In this document: one piece after another, positions 1 to 9,400 of the stretch
How positions within the stretch are numbered: the first letter of the stretch is position 1
Layout: each line of letters starts with the position of its first letter
IMG/VR virus record: IMGVR_UViG_3300005838_000066
Coordinates: 1-23,252 of that record
Source of the DNA: a virus
Reading direction: 5' to 3' (one strand)
DNA length: 23,252 nt
Position numbers and translations under genes: made by a program
Notes under the pieces: model-generated
Database searches by the model: none
Told to the model about the DNA's origin: nothing
What the model saw: only the letters and a program-made list of their open reading frames with translations

Positions 1-477
1 CCAGGGGACAAACCCGATCCGCAGAAAGGATTTTTTAAGTTTGGCGATGATGATGATGAGTATTACGACAAGGCCCTGGCAGACGGAGTACAAACTAAAA
101 ACATGTATGTCCTGGTAGACGATGACATTGTGCCTATCAACAAAATAGAAGTATGGCTTAGTGAGATGGACAGCAAAACTTCCAGGCAGTTGGCCGGCGA
201 GATCAAGGCAAGCGGTCAGGTCGATACTTATCAAGTTCTGGCTGAATTTTGGCGAGGGCAACATCCGAAAGTTGTTCTAAGTTCTGTCCGCATAGAAAAC
301 CCGGATGGGAATAAAACTATTTCCGGCAGAACCTTGCTAGAGCATAGCCGAGGGTTGAGCGTGTCCGGTATGAAGAAAGCCAGACCAATCATTCTGCGTG
401 ATTATGGGCCATACGCAGCGAAGGCTTATGATTTTATTATTAAACAAGCTGAAGAATTAAAATCGGAGAACGAATAA
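1..477 (+). CDS. 3' part of an unrecognised phage protein (5' end outside window)
   Basis: The frame is open from the first base of the window, so the gene starts upstream. The ATG at 103 is probably internal, because the 34 codons before it (PGDKPDPQKGFFKFGDDDD and on) read as ordinary protein. The visible 158 residues are hydrophilic, with an acidic run (DDDDE) near the left edge and a lysine/glutamate-rich C-terminus. I see no membrane segment, cysteine cluster or catalytic motif that I recognise. The stop codon directly abuts the ATG of the giant gene, so the two are probably cotranscribed. Its position next to a virion-type polyvalent protein suggests a structural or internal virion protein, but that is inference from context only. 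Confidence 0.75.
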   Translation, partial: PGDKPDPQKGFFKFGDDDDEYYDKALADGVQTKNMYVLVDDDIVPINKIEVWLSEMDSKTSRQLAGEIKASGQVDTYQVLAEFWRGQHPKVVLSSVRIENPDGNKTISGRTLLEHSRGLSVSGMKKARPIILRDYGPYAAKAYDFIIKQAEELKSENE

Positions 478-3400
478 ATGGGTTTACTGACCGACTATGA
501 GATGGAACGCGATCCGATTCTCGATGAACCGTTGATCGGCGAGCCTGACCCAGGCGAGCAGGAAACTGGGCTTTCTCCTTTAGCGGTAGAAGGCGATGGC
601 CTCAAGAAGTTGCGTGAGGCGATGCATGGTATCCAGGAAGAGGAAGATGCGGCTCGCGTTGAACATAACCTGGAAACATCCCTGGAAGGTAATCCGCAGC
701 AAGTAATTAAAAATCAGCAAATGGCTGGTGAGTTAGAGGTTCCAGCGGAACGAGTCGAGGCGGACCCGAAGTTTGCAGAGAATCAGATCAAGATCAACCA
801 AGCTAATAAAGCTCTGGGGCAAGCCCCTTTCCTCAAAGAGTTGCTTAAAGATAGAACCCTGGCGGAAGTCATGGCGGTGCCGGAGGACATAGAGAACCTG
901 TCCTGGTACGAAACTATCTGGAAGGACATGGAGAATATGTTCGATGAAGGCCGGTTGACTCACGAACAAGGAATGCGTATCTACAACAAAGATAATCTCA
1001 ATGAAACACAAAAACTAGAAAGTATAAAAAGGATCGAGGAGATCGATAAAATCCTGGAAGGATACCATGCAGACAAGGATGGTGTTTTTGGTCCGTCAGG
1101 ACCGCTGGGAGAAGCGGCGTTATTGGTCGGCCAAGTGTTTGAGGGGCTGGATGAAATCGCGAAAAAGGCATCCGCCGGAGCATTGGGTGGTGCCACTACT
1201 GCGTTGATAGCTGGGCAAGCAGGTCCTCAAGCGGGGCTACCCGAAGAACTTATAACCGTTCCGGCAGCTGGAACCCTTATGGGTTCGATTGCTGCGATGG
1301 GAGAAGTGTTTAACCAGGCAAGGATGGTTGAAGCTGGCCATGCTGAAAAAGAAATGATAGGCATGGGTTTTGAGCCTAGGCTGGCAAAGAATACCTCTCA
1401 TGTTGTCGGTTGGGTGAATGGGTCCCTGGAAGTGATAGGAATTGGGTTGTTTACCAAGCCGATCAAATCAGCGATCGTCAAGGCGATTGCTAAGAAGGCT
1501 AAACTTGGTGGGACCGTTTCCAAGAAACAGGCTTTGGTGTTGGCGATAGCGACTATATTTAAGTCTGCCGGAGGTGAGGCTGGGACGGAAGTTCTCCAGG
1601 AGATAAACAACTTTTTAAGTCGAGAAGTTGCCAGGCATATAAGCTCAAAGGATATTGACTCGGAATTAGATACGCCGAGAAAACTAAAAGAAGCGGCCAC
1701 GCAGATAGGGACCATAGGTATTAAAGTGTTTGCTGGATCTGCGGTGCTGGGTTCTCCTGGTGGAATGGCTCGGTACTACGCAGAACGCCGCAAAGTCAGC
1801 CAGGCTGATATTAACGAAAAGATGATGACCGCCCTGGGAGAGAACGCCCAGGAATCCAACCTAGCAGAACAATTACCAGATAAGCATCGTGAGTATGTAG
1901 AAGCTGTTACCGAAGAGGGTCCGGTCAGCGACGTTTATGTGGACTCCGCGGCGGTGCAGGAATTTTACCAGGATGATGCAGCTGCGGTGATGGAAGAGTT
2001 GGGGCTAACAGATCAATACGAAACCGCCCTGGAAACCGACAGCCCGATCAGGATACCTTTGCCAGATTATGCATCGAATATTGCCAGGAACCCCGAAGCG
2101 CATGCTGCGTTGATTCCGCATGCAAAGTTTGATGCTGATGGGTTCACTCCTACCGAAGCGCGGCAACAAGTTGAAGATGCAGAAAGGCTCGATGACGATG
2201 GAGAAACTATTCTCCGCAAGCACATGGAAGGGCAAAAAGAAAATGATACGTTTGACAACATCTTAAACGACCAACGCGACCAGTTGATTAAAGGCGGAAT
2301 CTCGGAAGAGAACGCTACGAAGATGGCCACGCTCTACGCTACCAATCAAAGGGCCATGGCCGAGGCTATGAAAATGCCTCTTGAGGAATACAACAATATT
2401 ATTTCTCTCAAGGCCGATTCTATAAAAAAACCCCTGGTGATGACAGTCGAAGAACACCAGGCAATGGGCGATCCTACGGTTGAAGAGTTAAGAGAAAAAG
2501 GATATGACGGTTTTCGCGTGATCGATGGGGATAAAACTGTACGCAACCAATCACTAAAAGGATTGGAGAGAAATAGAGATCAGCAACAAACCCAAACCTT
2601 AGACCAGGCTACCGCAGCGGTTAAAGCAGAACCAGGGTTCAAAGAGTTTATTAAAGACTCTAAGGTCGTAGATGAAGCTGGTGAACCGATGGTTGTTTAT
2701 CATGGGACTGATAAGGATTTCACAGAGTTTGACACTTCAGACTTTGGTACCTGGTTTGCTGTCAAACCAGACCTTGCTGGTGACTATGCTCAAGACAAAA
2801 ACGAGGATACCTCGGCTGGCGGCAGGGTTCTTCCGGTATATCTTTCTATCAAAAATCCGCTAAAAATACCTAGAGAGGTAGACCTGGATTTCGAAAATGA
2901 AGTAGATATGATGCTTGCCAATATTAACGCCGCAAATGGGACATCATTTACACCAGAGCAAATAGGTTATACAAAAGACAGCATGCATTCCCATCCAGGG
3001 TGGGAGGCACTTGCCATGAATGATAGATTCTTAAAGGCTGCTATGGATGCTGGCTTTGATGGTGTTTCAGCCTACCAAGGTCAAGAATTAACTTTCAACG
3101 CCTTCCATCCAGAACAAATCAAATCCATCTTTGCTAAAAAGTTCGATCCTGCTAGTCCTAATATTTTAGAGCAAATGTCTGAAGATGAGATATTCGCCTC
3201 TCTCCCAACCCCCGAAGAAATATTTGGAGTAGATAAAACTGAAGAGCTTTACCAATCGGAACCAGGGAAAAAGAAAGCTAAGAAGCCGAAGCCTCCTACA
3301 GTATCAGAACAAACAGGGAGCATGGATACAATTTATCCAGAGGTCAACGAGGCTTTGAAAGAGGGCGTGGGCAGGATGAACAGGGCCGAGCGGACCATGT

Positions 3401-6400
3401 TTAAAAAGAACATAAAAGCGCATGCCGGTACGCTTTGGGCTGCCGCAGCGGTTCGCGGTGTTACTATTAGAGAAATATTCTTCCGCTCGATGGAAGGCCG
3501 CAATGTTGATGAACTCCTTAACAGTAAGTTGTGGGGCAAGGATAAGCTGGGGCGTTACTCCATTATAAAGGATTTCTTGACAGGTGATCCCAAGCAGGTC
3601 GAGAAGAGAGTCAAGGGTTATACTTTTATCGGCGACAACCGTAAGGCGGAACTAGATATTTCTGGTTCTTTTAAGAACTGCAACCCCAGTAAGAATTGCG
3701 CTAAGTTCTGCTACGCAGCGGACGCTAATGCGCGACCTACCGAATTAATCAAGGCAGAGTTTACAGAGTGGGCGGCGGAGAACCATAAGGATGTTTTAGC
3801 GGATAGACTGTTCGAAATGTTTGAAGCAACCGACCAGCATGAAGATGGATTAGCGTTAAGGATTAATGATAAAGGCGATCTCTCTGAAGCGCAGTTGGTC
3901 TTGATACAAGAGATGAATCGGCGTGGAGTCAGGATGCAGATATTTTCTAAACGCCCAGACTTATTACGCAAGGTAAGCGACTTTAACCTCAAGATGCTTT
4001 CTATTGATGAAACCAACTTTGACCTGGCGATGGAAAATCCTGATTTGCAACTGGCCGTTGTTATCGGGAAGGGGATGACAGAATCGCAGATAGCGGAGAT
4101 CAATGACAGGGTAGCTGTTTACCTCCCCATTAACCAGGGGAAAAACTCAGTATCCAGGGCCGAGGTTAAAGAGAGATTCCCTACGGTATTCAACGAGATG
4201 ACGCAGAAACTTTGTCCGGTTGATGGGGGGAAACTAAAAACTAAGAGGGATACACACTACGTTGACATTATCGCTTTAAAGCCTGGGACCAAAGGATTGT
4301 GGACTTGTGGGGCATGTGATATGCTTGGCGCGGCTGGATGTTTTTTCGGTAAGAATAAATCTGAGAATGTTCGCAAGATAATAAGTCAGATTCGCCAGGC
4401 TAACGGCTCGGAAGAACAAACACGCAAGGGCGTAGATGAATTTTTAAAACGCGCTGAGAAGGACTTAAAGAAAGCTAAACAGAGAGGTGAGATAAATGAA
4501 GACGAGTACGCAGGTCTTATCAGAGCTTTATATGAAGGGAAGCGCAATATACGGACAGACCTTGGACCCGACACAAAAGGCGAAATTGACCGCGAAGCAA
4601 ATGGTCCAGTTACAGGTGATGCAGAAGAACGAGGCGGAAGCCGACCAGGGACTAGCGGATTGGGAAGCCAAGCAGCAGAAATCCCCTGGAACGAAAAAGG
4701 AGAAATAACAAAACTATTCATCCGTGGCCCTTGGGATGAAAAGATTATATCCGGCGGTAAGACGCTGGAAGTCAGGGGCAGAGCAATCCCAGCAAAGCAT
4801 ATAGGCGTACCTATCGTCTTAAAGAATGAAAACAATGAAGCCCTTGGAGAGGTAGTGTTCAAGGGTTCTCGCCAGGTTAAAACCGCAAAAGAATTTAACA
4901 AACTCCGTAAACAGCATCAGGTTGAAAAGGGATCAGAGTTTGATTTCGGCAGCCGCAAAGAAACCCATGTATGGGAAATTGAAAGTGTAAAGCCTTACAC
5001 GCAACCGCAGAAACTTGCGCCGATGAAAGGACAAGCTCCTTTCCAGGTAGAGAAAAAGATAGAGGGACCACAAGAACTCTACCAAGACGAAGTTGCCGAA
5101 GAAGTAAACCCAACTTGGCATTACTCTACTCTCGCAGACGCAGTCCACAACCTCAAGCCTAGCAAGGCCCAACCCAAGTCAGCCGAAGAATGGTTAAACA
5201 TTATTCGCAAACTCCCTAAAGTTAAGGCTGGAGAAATTGCGGCTACCGGCCTGGAAAACTATCTAGCCCTTGACCATAGAAAATATTTAATTACAGAAGC
5301 TGAAAATAAAGTTAAGTCGGCACAAGAAAATTTGGAGATGCCGTCCACAGCTTTGACGTTGGCGTTCCGCCAAAATAAACTAGACGAAGCTCAAGCGGAG
5401 TTAGATAAAGTCCGCAAGATGAAGCAGCCTAAGTTTACCCATGACCAGATCAAACAATACCTCAACGATAACGGAGTCAAGTTGGTTGATGTTACCAATG
5501 GGATTCCGCAGGATGGCAGCGAGTTCGCCTGGTATACAGAGAAGCTGGAAGAGATTGATCGTTTGGTTGACGAGCGGTCCAAGGAGATTATTGCTGAGAG
5601 GATGGACGACCTTAGATACGACCTCCAATATGATCGGGCCGAAGCAAATAGAAAAAAACTTAAAGCAGGAGCGGACCCTATAGAACTCTACGCAGAAACC
5701 GATCCATCGGACGGAACACGGATATACGCGGACTACAATACAGGGGCGAGGGTTGCCATGCTGATGGAGGATGAGCAAAATTTCGCAGTCATAGATTTGG
5801 TGGATGAGGAGTATAGCTTTGTCGAAAAAGAGATATTGGCATATGAAACACATGTACCTTTATTCGGAGAGGAATTAACAAACCCTATATGGATAAAAAT
5901 TAGGGAGATGAAACGCAAGGCCAGGGAACAAGCGGAAGCGGAGTTCTTAGACAACCGTAACCAGATCAAAGACAACTCAGAAGGAGTTACCAAGTTCACC
6001 AACTGGATGCATGAAGGCGGCAAGGATTATGTCGAGTGGTTAATCACGCTGCCGGGAAATAAGATGGCGGCACTTACAGTACCAGCCGAAGCTCTCGCGT
6101 TGAGAGAAAAGATTGTAAAATGGGCAGAGATGAAAGCGAAGGACGCGCCAGGAGGGGGGAACCAATCGCAGCGAGTGGCAGCCTGGCTATCTGATTTCAA
6201 GGTCAATGCTGGGACCGCAAACTTCCTTGCCCTAAAGTCTAATAGCGATATTTTTACCAAGGAGGAGATGCATTACTACTACCGCCATGCAGAGAGATAT
6301 TTTTATGTAGCCGAAATCCCATCATTGAAGGAAACCCATGGCACTCGCTTCTTTAATCCTCCTGCTAAAGAATTTAAACACGATTCCCATTTCCCTAATC

Positions 6401-9400
6401 CTAATATCCTGGTGCATGTCAGAGCGGATGAAAGAGTCGGGGAGCGTATTATCCTGGACAAAGAAAAGAAAGCCGAACTCGATGCAGCCCAGGCCGAGTG
6501 GAAGAAAGCGGACGACGCATTAACAGTAATCCGCAAAAAAATGTATGGGGCTACTCCAGAAATAATGCGAACCTTGTATGCGCCAGAAACCGAGGCTCTA
6601 GAGGTTGTACATAAAAAATCGGCGGTAGTCCAAGGAAAATTAAAAGATTTGGAAGGTTCCGACGCAAAGGCAGCCAGGGTTCTTTACATCCAAGAACTAC
6701 AATCCGATTGGGCAGATGCGAGGCGCGAGTCAGATGCACCGCCAGCCCCATTTGTAGATGAAACTAAGGACTATACCGCCTTGGCACTCAAGCGGATGAT
6801 CCATCATGCGATCAGTAATGGTTTCGATCGTATCGAATGGACAAGTGGGATCCAACAAGATACCAGGTATGAGATGGAGCGATTCATCTCCGGCATTATC
6901 TGGAACCCTGATACCAAGGTCCTAAGAGCCAGGCCGCGAGGAGAAAAGGAATTTGTCGAGATAGCGGACCATGTCGAGGAAGTTGATCTGCCGAAGTATA
7001 TCGGAGGGGACGCGGCAGCCCGATTGATCCGGTCTGAACCGCCATCGCCGAGAGTTATAGCTAAGTTTGAGAAAGCAAAGTTTGATCGGAAGGAAGCACA
7101 AGAAAAGTATAGGGCTGCTGATCTTTCCATTCCTCCTCTGTTTGAAAAGTTTGAGAGAAAAATTGGGTATCCAGAAGCGAATAGAATACCGGAAAGTCAG
7201 AGAAACCGTATAAAGAGTTTGGGAGCGAGTCGAGGGGAAAAGGCAGAAACTTATTTTGAGAACTTTATGAGTTTTCTAGATGGGTATCCAGAGGTGAGCA
7301 GGGAAGAAGTTTTTGCATTAGCTAAGTCCGTAGACAAGTTAGAGGCGGAGAAAAAAGAAGCTATGCTGATGGAAACTAGGGCAGTTAAAAAAATAAGCCA
7401 ACTAGAACGAAAGACAGGTTCTGTTATAGAGGACCTAGAAGCAAACGATAAAGCGTTGTCCGGCATAGAGGTCCAGGTTGCGACTGATGGCATGAAAGAT
7501 TATTACGACAAGATATTACCGAGTGTCGCTAAAGATGTTTTGAAAAAGCTAGGGGTCAAGAATGCGAAGATCGATCCAGCTGGTGATCTCACGCCCGAAG
7601 AATATACCAGGGGTTTTCAACCAGGCTTTGATCTTGACCAGGTTCGCGAGGCTCTAACCGATGAAGAAGGTAAAACAAAAAGGATTGCCCTATTCCAGGA
7701 GAAACAGGGGTTAAAGCGAGGGGCCTTGCAGTTTGGTCCGGATATCAGCAAAGGGGATAATGTTATTTTGCTCCTGGAAAACGCTGATCTATCCACTTAT
7801 CTCCATGAACTTGGTCATTTCTTTTACGAACAACTACGCTACCTGGCAAACCAGCCTAACGCACCGCAGAAAATCAAAGATGATATGGACAAACTGCTCA
7901 AGTTTGTCGGCGGAGAAAAACTTGATCTGGCAGCCTGGAACAATATGACTTTAGAGGAACGCCGTACCGGACATGAGAAAGTGGCCAGGGCGTTTGAAGC
8001 ATACCTATTTGAAGGCAACGCCCCTACCCTGGAACTCCAAGGAATATTCCGAAGTTTTGCCGCATGGATGAAGCAGATATACACAACGATTCGAAGTGGT
8101 CTGAAGGTTAATCTTAGTGACGAAGTGAGGGAAGTGTTCGACCGTATGCTGGCAACCGATGAGGAGATCGCAAACGCCAGGGAAATAAACAGGATGAAAC
8201 CTCTGTTTGAGAATAACGAGGTTATCAAGATGGACCCTGACCGGTGGCTAGAGTACCAGCGAGCGGTGACTAACGATGTAGAAGAAGCGGATGAGAAACT
8301 GCGGACTAAAAGCCTGGATAATATGAAATGGCTCCGCATCGGGACTAACCGTATCCTGCTAGAAAAGAAACGAGAAGTTAGAGATCAAAGAGAAGCGGTC
8401 AAGAATGAAGCAGAACAAACGGTCGCAGAGAAGCAAGAATACAAATTGGTTGCCTGGTTACGGCAGCCGGTTGATAAGAAAAAAACCACTAAAAGCCATA
8501 AAACAGATGTTACCCCAGAGGTAGATTCCTTATTTGTAGCTATTGGGAAACTAGGCGGGATTAAACAGGATGAACTGTATACCCAATGGGGCGTAGATAA
8601 GAAAACCGAATACGGTACTTTCCGCAAGGTTGCCAGGACAAAAGATGGGTTAAGTATCGATGATATGGGAACGCAGCTTGTGCAGTACGGATACTTGCAC
8701 CCCCTCGGTCAAGACGGTAAGTACGAGCCGCATGTATTTGAAGCCCTTTTCGTTGATGAAATCTCCGGCAGAAAACATAACTCCGTAAAAAACGATCAGT
8801 ACGAAGCATCGGAAGCGTATGAAGATAATTACTTTAAATTCGCCCAGGAGGAAGGGCAGCAAGGCAAACTGGAAGACGCGCCACATCAAAAGATTTCTAT
8901 CCAGAGTCTAATCGATACATTCGGCAACGAAGAGGAAGCTATTTGGAAGACGCTGCCAAAAGGACGCTGGGGCTTAATCTCCGACTCGGAAGACGCTATT
9001 AATGTAAACCTGCTTAAAGACCTGGCTGGGTATTCCTCGGCAGACGAAATGATACATGCCCTGGTTAAAGCGAAACCGATGAGAGATGCGATCGAGGAAG
9101 AAACCGACCGCAGGATGCTGGAACTATTTGGCACCCTGGGCGACCGCGCAAGCATAGACAAGGCGGTTGATGAAGCTCTTCATAACGAAGCCAGGACCAA
9201 GGCGGTGCATGCAGAGTTAAGCGCATTGGCCAAGAGAGTCGGTAAAGGAAATGTTTTGATGAAGGCTGCGCGAGCCTGGGCGGAAGAGAAAATCGGCAGG
9301 ATGAAAATCATGGATATTAAACCGAGTCAGTTCGCAGCTGCGGAAGCCAGGGCTAACCGGTTAGCAGAGAATGCTCTCAAGCGCGGTAATTTAGATGAGG

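Noticed and set aside
4386-4901. 171-codon minus-strand ORF inside the giant gene
   Set aside because: Ser/Pro/Leu-rich shadow of a well-supported coding strand, no recognised motif and no initiation signal.
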